Positions 27,517 through 36,030 of a stretch of 64,000 bases of DNA are shown here, piece after piece. The translations under genes and the position numbers were made by a program. Position 1 is the stretch's first letter, and the number at the start of each line of letters is the position of its first letter. Source of the DNA: JBGOTP01 sp963717075. GTDB lineage: Bacteria; Acidobacteriota; Vicinamibacteria; Vicinamibacterales; CAVVIG01. The stretch covers positions 124,001 through 188,000 of the forward strand of contig CAVQVI010000016.1 of NCBI GenBank assembly GCA_963717075.1, given 5' to 3'. Under the pieces are notes generated by a model, which ran no database searches, was not told where the DNA came from, and was given only the letters and a program-made list of their open reading frames with translations.

Positions 27517-28815
27517 TCAAAAGGCCGGGTGTTCGGGCGGAAATCGTTCCAGGTCTGGGCCGGGAAGTCTCGCCAAGGCTATCGAAGCACGCAGACCGGC
27601 ACCGGGATCAGCGCCCAGAACGTGCCGGAGACGCTCAATCACAACCCGAGCGTGCCCAGCCGTCGTCCCCGGTAGGAATACGCCGATGAGCCCGGACGAA
27701 AGCCGCCCAGCCATGTCGGCGGGCCGAAGCTCGCGGCGAATTCGGGCGACATAGTCGTGGACCACGTCGGCTCGGGGCAAGTCGGGCCCCAGAGACACCA
27801 CGATCACCGAGATGTGCTGTCCCTGTACCATCGCATCGTCGATATGACGCTTCAGCACCTGATCGAAGGGACGCGGATGCTCCCGGCGTTCGTTCTCGGT
27901 CGATAGCCGATCGATCGCTCCACTCAGCCACGTACTCAGCGTCGATGCCGCCAGGCGCAGCAACTGTTCGTCACGCCCGGTGAGCGGCCGATCGTCCAGG
28001 CGTCGAATGCCGATCGTCGCGCGATGCGGCCCCATGACGTCGACGGGAATAGCGAGGACTGTGGGCGCTCGCGTCGGCTCGGGCCGCGCCAGCACGCTCA
28101 TGAAGTCGCCAGCGGTGAGCATGGGCGCACCATCCTTCGAAACGACCGTCAGCCACGCTGCAGCGTCGACGCTCGATGCGAGCGCGTCGATTGCGCCTTG
28201 TGCGGCGTGAACCAGCGAGTCCCCGGCGGGAAGCAGATGTTCCAGCATCGCCCATGTGAGCCGCGACGCATGAATGGCGTCTGCCTCGCTGAGCGTTTGA
28301 ACGATGGCCTGTACGTAAACGCCCAGCCTGGCTGCGGCGTCGACATCTCCATGATCTTCGGTGACGACCAACCAGTCGGCCGCTCCTCGCACCTGAATTC
28401 GGGTTATGAGCAGTTGGGGGAAGCCGATGAATCCGGGCGCCTCGAGCTCACTGAGCGAGACCGTGCCAGGCGTCGAGACACCGATGAGCAGCCGCGATTG
28501 GTCGATGACCGACGGGACGCGCGTCAGATCGGAGCCGGGCAAAGAGACGTCCAGGACGAATCGGCCGGTGACGTCCGCGAAGTAGGCCCAGGACTCGACG
28601 TCCTGCCACACGGCCAATGCCTCGACCAGGACGCGGATGATCTCGCGCTCGGATCTCGCCGCCGCCGCCTGATTCAGGAGGCGATAAAACGAAGAGAGCT
28701 GCTGCAACTCGGCAGCGTTGGCGTGCACAGTCGGAGTCACCGGGTTGGCAACCTCAACGATCTCATGGTTGAGGTCGGGCTGCAAATCGGGGGCCAGCCG
28801 CTTTACAACGGACAT
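27517..28815 (-). CDS. GAF-like protein with degenerate GGDEF domain
   Basis: 432 residues. The first 300 resemble two GAF/PAS-type sensor halves joined by helices (SEREIIRVLVEALAVWQDVE, GRDEQLLRLAASTLSTWL). The last 120 (from FDQVLKRHIDDAMVQGQHIS) align in order with a GGDEF fold: ISVIVVSLGPDLPRADVVHDY, RIRRELRPADMAGRLSSGLIGVFLP, ERLRHVLG and LRASIALA. The signature GGDEF is replaced by RLSSGLIG, so it cannot make c-di-GMP. RPAD keeps an RxxD at the I-site position. It may bind c-di-GMP as a receptor or pair with the active cyclase just downstream on the same strand. Confidence 0.6.
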   Translation of the reverse strand: MSVVKRLAPDLQPDLNHEIVEVANPVTPTVHANAAELQQLSSFYRLLNQAAAARSEREIIRVLVEALAVWQDVESWAYFADVTGRFVLDVSLPGSDLTRVPSVIDQSRLLIGVSTPGTVSLSELEAPGFIGFPQLLITRIQVRGAADWLVVTEDHGDVDAAARLGVYVQAIVQTLSEADAIHASRLTWAMLEHLLPAGDSLVHAAQGAIDALASSVDAAAWLTVVSKDGAPMLTAGDFMSVLARPEPTRAPTVLAIPVDVMGPHRATIGIRRLDDRPLTGRDEQLLRLAASTLSTWLSGAIDRLSTENERREHPRPFDQVLKRHIDDAMVQGQHISVIVVSLGPDLPRADVVHDYVARIRRELRPADMAGRLSSGLIGVFLPGTTAGHARVVIERLRHVLGADPGAGLRASIALARLPGPDLERFPPEHPAF

Positions 28816-28874
28816 TTGTTCCCGTGGTCTGACCGAAACGGGAGATTTCCGTGGCCGCTGGGGCTCGATTGGGG

Positions 28875-29300
28875 CTAGTTGATGGAGAGCGACCGCGCGG
28901 GAATGGCGTGAACGACCGCACCCGCTGGCATGGGGAGGCTTCGGAACTTGCTTCGCGAGACGAGGCCGGTGGCGACCGGGCGTTCGTGCGTGAAGGCAAT
29001 CAGTATCGGGCGGTCCGGCCCGCTCCGGTCACCGTGGCGACTGCAGGTGACGGTGCGCAACGGCGTCGCACTCTCGAAGGCACTCCAATAGCGCCCAGGC
29101 GCTTCCGGGAAGGCGGAAAGTGGGCTGCGGCCATGACGCTTGTCGAACTCGACATGCGCGACGACGATCCGAAGGATCGCATCGACCGCCGCGTCGATGG
29201 TCGTCCCCTCGACAGCGATGTCGTGTTCGAGACTGCGGGCGATCCAGATGCCTGGCAGATCCTGATAGAGAAGTACTCGGAGCCAATGTCCTGGTGCCAT
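28875..29300 (-). CDS. HicB-like small protein, function unknown
   Basis: 141 residues. The front (VLLYQDLPGIWIARSLEHDIAVEG) looks like the strand-turn-strand of HicB-type folds, where GxWxAxxLExDI is common, followed by a helix TIDAAVDAILRIVVAHVEF. No DNA-binding tail is seen and no HicA toxin gene is adjacent, so this is not proposed as a toxin-antitoxin pair. It lies upstream of the degenerate GGDEF gene on the same strand. Confidence 0.5.
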   Translation of the reverse strand: MAPGHWLRVLLYQDLPGIWIARSLEHDIAVEGTTIDAAVDAILRIVVAHVEFDKRHGRSPLSAFPEAPGRYWSAFESATPLRTVTCSRHGDRSGPDRPILIAFTHERPVATGLVSRSKFRSLPMPAGAVVHAIPARSLSIN

Positions 29301-29416
29301 GTCCGGCCGTGATATCGGCCGGGTGCGGGGCGACCGTTAGCCTTCTTGGAAGTGTTCGGACGCGTTCCGCGGTTCACAGCATTGCACGACTCTCGGGACT
29401 GCGAAGTCTCCCGAGT

Positions 29417-29992
29417 TCACACCGGCTGCTTGAAGGACCGGGTGAACAGTTCGTCGATCGCGGCCAGACCGTTCTTCTGGAGAGACCGAGTACCCGTGCC
29501 CGTGAAGTGCGGGTGACTGACGACGGGGCCATCTGGCTCTGTCGCTTGCCACGTGTCGCCTGTCCACCAGTACCAACGGCTCTTCTCTTGATCGAAGACA
29601 TGGAGCGGTTTGTTACAGAGTTTGGCGAACTCCGCACCCCAACCCGTCCCGCCTCGCACCGTCCCATCGTCAAGGATCGTGCCGACGACGTAGATTTCCT
29701 GCCCGTTGTTGACCTGATACCAGAGTGTCTGCAGGACCTTGCGAATGACCGGGCTGTCCGTGTACCGACGGTGCATGAGCCGCGCGACATAGGCCAGGCT
29801 GATGTCGCCCGCCTGAAGCTCCTCGTGATTGAGAACTCGGACGCCCCGCCTTCGGACGATCTCATGGCCGTCGAACGTGAAATTGACTTCATCGATCCCG
29901 CGCTTCTCCGCGCAGGCGCCGAACGCGGCCTCCGCGCCGGGCGCGCCACCACTGAAGAGAATGCTCTCGGCTGGCGTCATGCGGCGGATCAT
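29417..29992 (-). CDS. SLOG-like Rossmannoid nucleotide-binding protein
   Basis: 191 residues. A glycine-rich turn after the first strand (ILFSGGAPGAEAAFGACAEK), a long middle part with EIYVVGTILDDGTVRGGTGWG, then a C-terminal LHVFDQEKSRWYWW and THFTGTGTR-type motif (residues FTGTGTRSL). This matches the layout of SLOG proteins that bind nucleotide-derived ligands. Some relatives occur in phages and in conflict systems, but this one has no visible effector. It lies just upstream of the HicB-like gene and 4 bases after the antiporter stop. Confidence 0.5.
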   Translation of the reverse strand: MIRRMTPAESILFSGGAPGAEAAFGACAEKRGIDEVNFTFDGHEIVRRRGVRVLNHEELQAGDISLAYVARLMHRRYTDSPVIRKVLQTLWYQVNNGQEIYVVGTILDDGTVRGGTGWGAEFAKLCNKPLHVFDQEKSRWYWWTGDTWQATEPDGPVVSHPHFTGTGTRSLQKNGLAAIDELFTRSFKQPV

Positions 29993-29995
29993 AAC

Positions 29996-31231
29996 TCACC
30001 TTCGCGGGTAGCCGAGCAGCGTGAGTATGGGAGAGGTCATCGCTGTTGTGATGAGCGCCATCAACGTCAGCATGGCAAAAAGCCTCGGCGGAAGCAGACC
30101 GATCTCGAGGCCGATGTTCAGCACTACCAGTTCCACGAGTCCGCGCGTGTTGAGCAGTGCAGCGAGCGCCATCGTCTCCCGTCGTGAAAAGAAGCGTCCC
30201 ACCGTAAGGATGGGTCCGGCGGCCTTGCCGAGTACGGCGATGGCGAGGACCCCCGCCGTCTGCGCGAGCAGTGCGGGCGACGCGAGCAGGTACACGTTCG
30301 TGCGAAGGCCCGTAAAAGCAAAGAAGAGCGGAAGCAGCAGCGTCACCACCACGGGCTCGATTCGCTCGACGCGCATCCGCTGGTCGCTCCGCTCGGTCAT
30401 GTCGCGTGACATCAGGGTGCCGAGGAAGAACGATCCGAACAGCGCGTGAATTCCGAGCCATTCGGTGACGGCGGCCGAAGCGAGCGCGGCGGCAAGGAGC
30501 AGGGCGAGCTGCCCGTCCCCATCGCGCATGCGCCGGAGTTGCCACCTTAACGCCGGGCGCACCGCGAGCAGCATGACAAGTCCGTACAGCGCCAGCCACA
30601 GCAGGGACGCGCCAATGGGCGCCTCGCCCGTGCGAGTCAGCGAGGTCACCAGCGCGAGCGCCACCCAGGCGGTCACGTCGTCAAAAGCCGCGCAGGCGAC
30701 GGCGATGGTTCCGATCCGTGTCGTCGACAGATCGTGCTCCGCGACAATTCGGACGAGGACCGGAAACGCGGTGACGCTGAGGCTGAGACCGACGAACAGG
30801 ACGAAGGGGAGACGCGCGGATTCTTCGACGCCGAATCGTGAGCTCAAAAGGTAAGCGAGCGCTGCGCCCAAGGCGAACGGCACCAACATGCTCAGATAGC
30901 TCGTGGTCAGCACGACCCGGCTGTTACTCCGAAGGTGGCCGCCCTCGAGACGGACGCCCACGAGAAACATGAACAGCACGATGCCAAACTGGCTGAATGC
31001 GTTCAGCAGGTCGAGGCTCTCGCTCGGGAACAGCAATGCGGCGGCCCTCGGTGCAAGCTGACCGAACAGCGACGGACCGAGCAGCAGTCCCGCCACCATC
31101 TCGCCGACGACGGCGGGCTGTCCCAGACGGTGGAATAGTCCCCCGACCACCCGGGCAGCAATTACGATGACAACGATTTGAGGGAGCAGCGTGAGAAGCG
31201 GCGACACAGGAGCTATTGTCGGTGCCAGCAC
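29996..31231 (-). CDS. Cation:proton antiporter (CPA2 family)
   Basis: 411 residues, about 12 TM helices, with no TrkA-N domain. Marks of the CPA2/KefB type are GLFHRLGQPAVVGEMVAGLLLGPS, GIVLFMFLVGVRLEGG, the GTIAVACAAFDDVTAW motif with two Asp residues for ion exchange, and LNTRGLVELVVLNIGL. It exchanges K+ or Na+ for H+ at the inner membrane; which one is not clear. A two-copy 15-base repeat lies just before its ATG. Confidence 0.93.
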   Translation of the reverse strand: MLAPTIAPVSPLLTLLPQIVVIVIAARVVGGLFHRLGQPAVVGEMVAGLLLGPSLFGQLAPRAAALLFPSESLDLLNAFSQFGIVLFMFLVGVRLEGGHLRSNSRVVLTTSYLSMLVPFALGAALAYLLSSRFGVEESARLPFVLFVGLSLSVTAFPVLVRIVAEHDLSTTRIGTIAVACAAFDDVTAWVALALVTSLTRTGEAPIGASLLWLALYGLVMLLAVRPALRWQLRRMRDGDGQLALLLAAALASAAVTEWLGIHALFGSFFLGTLMSRDMTERSDQRMRVERIEPVVVTLLLPLFFAFTGLRTNVYLLASPALLAQTAGVLAIAVLGKAAGPILTVGRFFSRRETMALAALLNTRGLVELVVLNIGLEIGLLPPRLFAMLTLMALITTAMTSPILTLLGYPRR

Positions 31232-31233
31232 CG

Positions 31234-31263
31234 CTAGAACCCCAGCACCTAGAACCCCAGCAC
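31234..31263. repeat. Two tandem copies of a 15-base unit
   Basis: CTAGAACCCCAGCAC occurs at 31234-31248 and again at 31249-31263, with a broken third copy after it. It lies between two minus-strand genes, 3 bases before the antiporter start in reading direction. No role is seen. Confidence 0.7.
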
Positions 31264-31292
31264 CCTAAAACCTCTCTCTTGCGCCGGTTCGA

Positions 31293-31916
31293 CTACTTCA
31301 GGCCCGACAGCTTGTTCAGATCGACGCTCGCCATCGCGGTATGCAGCGCCTTGACGTCGTCAAGCTGATGGCCTTCCACCTGCACGATGAAGCGCTTGGC
31401 GACAATCGCGTTCAGCTCGCCGTTCTTGTTCTCGGTGTTCCACTTTTCCCAGCCCGGATGCTCGCCGACCTTCGTCGACTTCTCGTAGCCGCTCTCGGTT
31501 TCCTTCTCATAACCGGAGGTCAGAAACATCGAGTAGGGAATGATCAGCATCTGGTTGAACCCAGAGTCGCTGATCTCGATCTTGATGCGCGAGTCGCCCT
31601 TCGTGTAGTTGACCTCGGCTCGTGAGAAGTTGACGGGCGTGCTCATCTTCTCGCCGGTAGGCTTGCCCTTCTCCCAGCCGGGGAGATCGCCGAACGTGGC
31701 CTGCAGGTCGCGGAAACTCACGGGGTCGACCGGTTTCGCGTTGGGGTCTCCTCCGAGCGCGCCCAGGCCTTTGGCCATGTCTTCGAGCCCCTTGGCCATG
31801 TTGGTCGCGGACTGGCTGGCCTGTTCAGCGGCCGCTTCGGCCTTCTTCTGTTCGGACGAAGAGCCGCAGGCGGCGAACACGACCGCAAGACAGGCAAGCA
31901 TCAGACGGAGTGGCAT
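31293..31916 (-). CDS. Lipoprotein of unknown function
   Basis: 207 residues with lipoprotein signal (MLACLAVVFAACGSSSEQ). A 50-residue Ala/Lys-rich helical stretch (EQKKAEAAAEQASQSATNMAKG) leads to an alpha-beta domain with RAEVNYTKGDSRIKIEISDSG and IVAKRFIVQVEGHQL. The same layout appears in many Acidobacteriota and Bacteroidota lipoproteins of unknown role. It lies 62 bases from the antiporter start on the same strand. Confidence 0.7.
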   Translation of the reverse strand: MPLRLMLACLAVVFAACGSSSEQKKAEAAAEQASQSATNMAKGLEDMAKGLGALGGDPNAKPVDPVSFRDLQATFGDLPGWEKGKPTGEKMSTPVNFSRAEVNYTKGDSRIKIEISDSGFNQMLIIPYSMFLTSGYEKETESGYEKSTKVGEHPGWEKWNTENKNGELNAIVAKRFIVQVEGHQLDDVKALHTAMASVDLNKLSGLK

Positions 31917-32093
31917 GCGTCCTCCTTGGTGGAAGCGAGGAGATTCTACCAGACGATCCCTGGTACGATGCGCTCAGCATCCGCTTGCGTTCCTTACCAA
32001 TCTCCCCAGCAGCCTGCTTGTCACGCGCGTCATTCATGCTGGCCGCTGTTCTGAGTGCTGGGACGCCGAAGAGGCGCTACCGCGTGAGTGTTG

Positions 32094-33143
32094 CTACGGC
32101 GCGACGAAGCGGAGGCGTGACGGAGGTGAGGGAGGTGGACCTGCAGGGGGCTGGTAGCCGAGCTGAATGACATCGAAGTCGCTGGCAGTCAGCGCAGAGA
32201 ATGCCGGATTGAGCTGGCCGTTGTTCCATCGCGTATCGTAGGTGCCGCTCACGTACATGTCGGAGCCATTGTCCGCGACGATCAGGCCGTAGCGCTGCAT
32301 CGCCCGAAAGATCTTCTGGATCTCGGGCCGGAACCCCGACAGGTTCCTGGTCGACTTCAACCGCAGGCGTGCCCCCATCGGGAGCGCCCCGTCTGTTGAT
32401 CCGGCGCGATGCGAGGCGGGATAGACATAGCCGTTTGTCGATCGAACGGTGACGCGAAAGGCGTGCTCGATCTCTCCGGAGCCGAAGACCTCGTCATAGC
32501 GCACGAGGCCGGGCAGAATTGCGAGGCCGGCCGCGTCGGCCGACGTCCAGGTGTCCGGTCGCCGCGCATTCAGGTTCAGGTCGAAGAACGCCCCTGATCC
32601 CGCGTGCCACCGGCTGCCGTCGAAGAAGACGTTGTAGAGCTCGTACAGGTACCGTCGATCGCGATCGACGATCAGCATGTGCCGATCGCTCGTCGCGCGC
32701 AGATCGACGTCGCCAGGATCGCCGCCCTCAATCCAGTGGGGAAACGTCTCCGCTTCCGGGGGAATCGGATAGAACGGATAGCTCTGGTTCCCCGGGTGGG
32801 TGACGCCGTCGCTCTCTCCCGCGTACTGAAACTGAACGGTTTGAAGCGGCGTGCTCCCGTCAACCACGATGTACGGGAAACCGTACGTTTGTGCGCTCCC
32901 TGGCGACACATCACCGCCGAAATCCGGGTGCATCCCTCGGCTTGTCCCTATGAAAGAGATGAAGCTGGCCGATGAAGGGTCAACAGGCGCGTTCAGGATG
33001 TCGAGGTTCCACCAGTTATCGCGTGGGAAAAGCGGCAGCGGCCCCGGAAGCGCGCCGCCGAGTGTGGCCGCACCCGAGAGGACGCCCACGAGAGCGGTGA
33101 GCAAGACAGCCGCAAGAGCAATTGGGCTGACGGGGCGACGCAT
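32094..33143 (-). CDS. Secreted protein of unknown function
   Basis: 349 residues with signal peptide or TM anchor (IALAAVLLTALVGVLSGAATL). The mature part has an opening FPRDNWWNLDILNAPVDPSS, GSAQTYGFPYIVVDG, YPIPPEAETFPHWIEGGDPG, DRHMLIVDRDRRYLYELYN and FRAMQRYGLIVADNGSDMYV. This composition is seen in secreted proteins of soil bacteria and fungi but I do not know a proven function. It ends in a Pro-rich tail. Confidence 0.7.
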   Translation of the reverse strand: MRRPVSPIALAAVLLTALVGVLSGAATLGGALPGPLPLFPRDNWWNLDILNAPVDPSSASFISFIGTSRGMHPDFGGDVSPGSAQTYGFPYIVVDGSTPLQTVQFQYAGESDGVTHPGNQSYPFYPIPPEAETFPHWIEGGDPGDVDLRATSDRHMLIVDRDRRYLYELYNVFFDGSRWHAGSGAFFDLNLNARRPDTWTSADAAGLAILPGLVRYDEVFGSGEIEHAFRVTVRSTNGYVYPASHRAGSTDGALPMGARLRLKSTRNLSGFRPEIQKIFRAMQRYGLIVADNGSDMYVSGTYDTRWNNGQLNPAFSALTASDFDVIQLGYQPPAGPPPSPPSRLRFVAP

Positions 33144-33293
33144 CCGTTCCCGTGGAGCAAGTTTCGCGCCGGGACGATCCGGCGCGATGTCACGGGGCCG
33201 GTGGTGCAGAACTCACGATTCTGTGTAATCGAACTGCAATTCTGGGTACTGTCTCTGGCCTTCGCGTGGGCCCGCCTTCCAGCGCGGACGTAG

Positions 33294-33313
33294 GCCCGAC
33301 CTTCAGGTCGGGC
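33294..33313. repeat. REP-like hairpin
   Basis: GCCCGACCTTCAGGTCGGGC folds with a seven-base perfect stem and a short CTTCAG loop. It could be a repetitive extragenic palindrome or a terminator for the quinoprotein gene, whose stop is about 130 bases away in reading direction. Confidence 0.6.
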
Positions 33314-33336
33314 GTGTGGGTGATCTTCTCGGACGG

Positions 33337-33350
33337 GGAGACCGGTCTCC
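33337..33350. repeat. Perfect 14-base palindrome
   Basis: GGAGACCGGTCTCC is self-complementary over all 14 bases. It lies 24 bases from the hairpin at 33294 and may belong to the same repeat unit or be an operator-type site. Confidence 0.5.
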
Positions 33351-33445
33351 AAGTCTGCACGTCGTCGTGGTGCGGTGGGCGGCAATGTAGCGGTACACGC
33401 CTCGGCCCACCTCGGGCACGCCGGGGTGGCGGGCAGCAGTCGCGG

Positions 33446-35296
33446 TCACGGCAGCGCATAGACCGCCATCGTATCGGTGGCCACGATCGCGACGTACTGT
33501 TTGCCGTTTCTGCCTTGGTAGGTGATGGGATCGGCATTCCCTCTCCGTTCGAGTCTCGTCGCCCAGAGCTCCTTCCCGGTTCTTACTTCGAACGCACGGA
33601 AGCGATTGTCATCGGTCGAGGCAACGAACAACAGCCCGCTGGCGGTGACGATGGGCCCCGCGAGCGCCGGGCGTCCGGTGTTCTGCTTGTCTGCAGGCAG
33701 TTGCTCGGTAATCCCGAGTGGAGTCTGCCACGCGATGTCTCCCGTGGAAGCGTCGATCGCCATGAGCCGTCCCCATGGTGGTTTCTGGCACGGCCAGCTC
33801 GTACTCCCCATCCGCACGTCAAATGAGCCGCGGCCGCCGGTCGTCTTCTCGTACGGGACGGCTGAGTCCGCTCGCGCTTTCTCAACCCAGCCCAGCGCGC
33901 CGACATCCTGCGTCACCAGGAAGATGAATTGTGAATTCGGATCGAATGCCGTTCCGCCCCAATTCGCGCCGCCGAGCGTACCCGGAAACACCAGCGTCGT
34001 CATCGGCGATGCCCCCTCGGCCTTGTACCGCCAAGGCGTGAAGGGGCCGGCGTTCGAGACGGTGCCGAGTGTCTTGACCAGTTCCTGACAGGCGGCGGCG
34101 TGCTCGGCGTTTGTATCTGCCGCCGTGACCAGGTCCTCTGCCCTGTAGCTCACCCGCGCGATCGGGGGCGGTTTGACGGGGATGGGCTGCGTCGGAGACG
34201 TCCACTCGCCCGGCACATCGCTCTGGGCCACGGGCCGTTCTTCAACGCCGAAGAGTGGCGCACCCGTCTCGCGATTCAGGAGATACAAATATCCCGACTT
34301 TGTCGTCAACGCCAACGCCGGAACATTCCGACCGTTGCGCATGACGTCGAAGAGCGCCGGCGGCGCGGGCGGATCGGCATCCCACAGGTCGTGATGAATG
34401 GTTTGGAAGTGCCACTTGTATTTCCCGGTCTGGATATCGACGGCTACTACCGAGTTTCCGTACAGGTTGTGACCCTTTCGGTCACCGCCGAACGCGCCGG
34501 GAATCGGCGACGCCAACGGGATGTAGAGGACGCCGCGCGGTTCATCGAGCGTGAAGTAGAACGGCCAGGCGTTGACGCCGGCCCTGTTCTTCCAGCTGTC
34601 TCCGTCCCACGTGTCGTGACCTACGTCTCCCGGCTGCGCAACGGAGTTGAACTCCCATACCTTGGCTCCGGTCCGCGCATCGTATGCCCGCGCATTGCCT
34701 GACGCGCCGACGGGCCCAGGCACCGTGTTGGCGCCGACGACAACAATGTTTCGGTAGATGAGGGGAACGGAGTTGTACGGCACGATGATGTCAACTTCAC
34801 CAGCCTTGCCGAATCCGGAATCGACCGCGCCTGTCGCGGCGTTGAGCGCAACCAGCCGTCGTCCCACCGTGAAGATGATTCGCGCCGGAAGTGTGCCATC
34901 GCCCGGCCAGTGCGCGACGCCTCGCCGCGAAGGCGCCCCGCCGCTGATTGGGGTACGCCAGATTTCCTTCCCCGTCTCCGGCTCGAGTGCGACCACGCCG
35001 TTTGAAACCGGGAGGTACATGACGCCACCGACGACGATCGGCGTAGCCTGAGAACCGGGGAGGGCGCGCCCACCGGCTGGCGGCGCGTCGCTCTGAACGC
35101 GATACGTCCAGACCTGTGCGAGGTTGGCGACATTCGACGTCGTAATCTGCGAGAGCGGCGAGTACCCCGTGCCGTTGTAGTCGCGGCGGTACGACGGCCA
35201 GTCAGCGGCGGCCTGCCGCACAGGTCGCTGCTGACCGCCGGCGGACTGCGTGAGGAGGAGCGTGAGCAGTGCGGTACTGGACAGAATAACGCGCAT
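33446..35296 (-). CDS. PQQ-dependent quinoprotein dehydrogenase
   Basis: 616 residues with a signal peptide (MRVILSSTALLTLLLTQSAGGQ). An eight-blade PQQ propeller follows: DWPSYRRDYNGTGYSPLSQI, NVANLAQVWTYRV, ATPIVVGGVMYLP, GVVALEPETGKEIWRTP, KYKWHFQTIHHDLWDADPPAPP and FRAFEVRTGKELWATRLE. The HHDLWD motif and the closing tryptophan-docking repeats are typical of glucose or alcohol quinoproteins. No cytochrome c motif (CxxCH) is fused. It works in the periplasm; the substrate is unknown. Confidence 0.88.
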   Translation of the reverse strand: MRVILSSTALLTLLLTQSAGGQQRPVRQAAADWPSYRRDYNGTGYSPLSQITTSNVANLAQVWTYRVQSDAPPAGGRALPGSQATPIVVGGVMYLPVSNGVVALEPETGKEIWRTPISGGAPSRRGVAHWPGDGTLPARIIFTVGRRLVALNAATGAVDSGFGKAGEVDIIVPYNSVPLIYRNIVVVGANTVPGPVGASGNARAYDARTGAKVWEFNSVAQPGDVGHDTWDGDSWKNRAGVNAWPFYFTLDEPRGVLYIPLASPIPGAFGGDRKGHNLYGNSVVAVDIQTGKYKWHFQTIHHDLWDADPPAPPALFDVMRNGRNVPALALTTKSGYLYLLNRETGAPLFGVEERPVAQSDVPGEWTSPTQPIPVKPPPIARVSYRAEDLVTAADTNAEHAAACQELVKTLGTVSNAGPFTPWRYKAEGASPMTTLVFPGTLGGANWGGTAFDPNSQFIFLVTQDVGALGWVEKARADSAVPYEKTTGGRGSFDVRMGSTSWPCQKPPWGRLMAIDASTGDIAWQTPLGITEQLPADKQNTGRPALAGPIVTASGLLFVASTDDNRFRAFEVRTGKELWATRLERRGNADPITYQGRNGKQYVAIVATDTMAVYALP

Positions 35297-35599
35297 GAAA
35301 TATCGGTGCTTCGACTATGCGAACTCGCGTGAACACGACGAGTATATCGCCGGGGAGGTAAATCGGACCGCAAGCAGGCGCCAAAGATAGGGCCTGGGCG
35401 AGCGACGCGAACTGAACAGAACTGAAAGTACTGAACAGAACCGAAATAAGTGGCTCACAAAGACGCGCTTCCGTCGAGGCGCGCCTGCACGGTTGTGCAA
35501 GGCACGGCGAAGGGCAACACCCATCGTTTCAATACATTAGGCGGCAGGCGCCTCTCGGAGGCACACGCGTTGCCTTTGCTACCAGACAGGAGGCAGTTC
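35297..35599. other. Intergenic region between divergent genes
   Basis: No gene is recognised. The region lies between the quinoprotein start (minus) and a small plus-strand gene, so it should hold both promoters. Nothing clear resembles a -35/-10 pair. A short direct run of GAACTGAA units occurs at about 35411-35440. Confidence 0.4.
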
Positions 35600-35698
35600 A
35601 TGATTGCGGCAATCAGCTTGTTTGCGGCGGCGGGCGTAGCATTTGCTTGGATCAAGATGCGGCGGAAGCGGAAGGAAGCGGATCAGTTCGCTCGGTAA
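35600..35698 (+). CDS. 32-residue single-pass membrane protein
   Basis: The ATG at 35600 is preceded by AGGAGGCAG, an excellent ribosome site, which decides the start. The longer frame from 35450 reads non-coding DNA. The product is one TM helix (IAAISLFAAAGVAFAWI) followed by a basic tail (KMRRKRKEADQFAR), so it is a likely inner-membrane small protein. The function is unknown. Confidence 0.55.
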   Translation: MIAAISLFAAAGVAFAWIKMRRKRKEADQFAR

Positions 35699-36030
35699 CA
35701 CCAACAGCACCGAGATGTCCGAGTCTCGCCAGCTCGGACGGGTTCATCGTCACGCTCAGCAGCGGTCATGGACCGGCGAGTCGAAGTCCGCTCGGTTCTC
35801 TGGCCATCCCGTCACAACATTGCGTCATCCAATGACCATGACGCTCCAGGTGCGGTAAGGTAGCCCCGCGGGGGAATCCCTGCCCACACGCTGTGCACGA
35901 ATCACGACTGCCGAGAGGCAGTCTGAGCTCTGCTGGCGCACACGGCTCACAAAAGCGCCACGCAATGCTCGCGCGGTAGGAATTATCACGCGGCATGTCG
36001 CGGTGCCGTGAGCGTGTTCGATCATTCATA
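35699..36030. other. Intergenic region, 332 bases
   Basis: No gene or RNA is recognised. Overlapping frames here are short and lack motifs. A GC-rich hairpin candidate (GCCCCGCGGGGGAATCCC) lies at about 35863-35880. Confidence 0.3.

Larger units (their letters stand above)
33144..33445. other. Intergenic stretch with hairpins
   Basis: No coding region is seen. It separates two minus-strand genes and holds the hairpin at 33294-33313 and the palindrome at 33337-33350 (own entries). A weaker copy of the same hairpin type lies at about 33268-33287 (GGCCCGCCTTCCAGCGCGGA). Confidence 0.6.

Noticed and set aside
28875..29300. HicAB toxin-antitoxin system
   Set aside because: Only a HicB-like front is seen. 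No HicA-type toxin gene flanks it and no DNA-binding tail is present.
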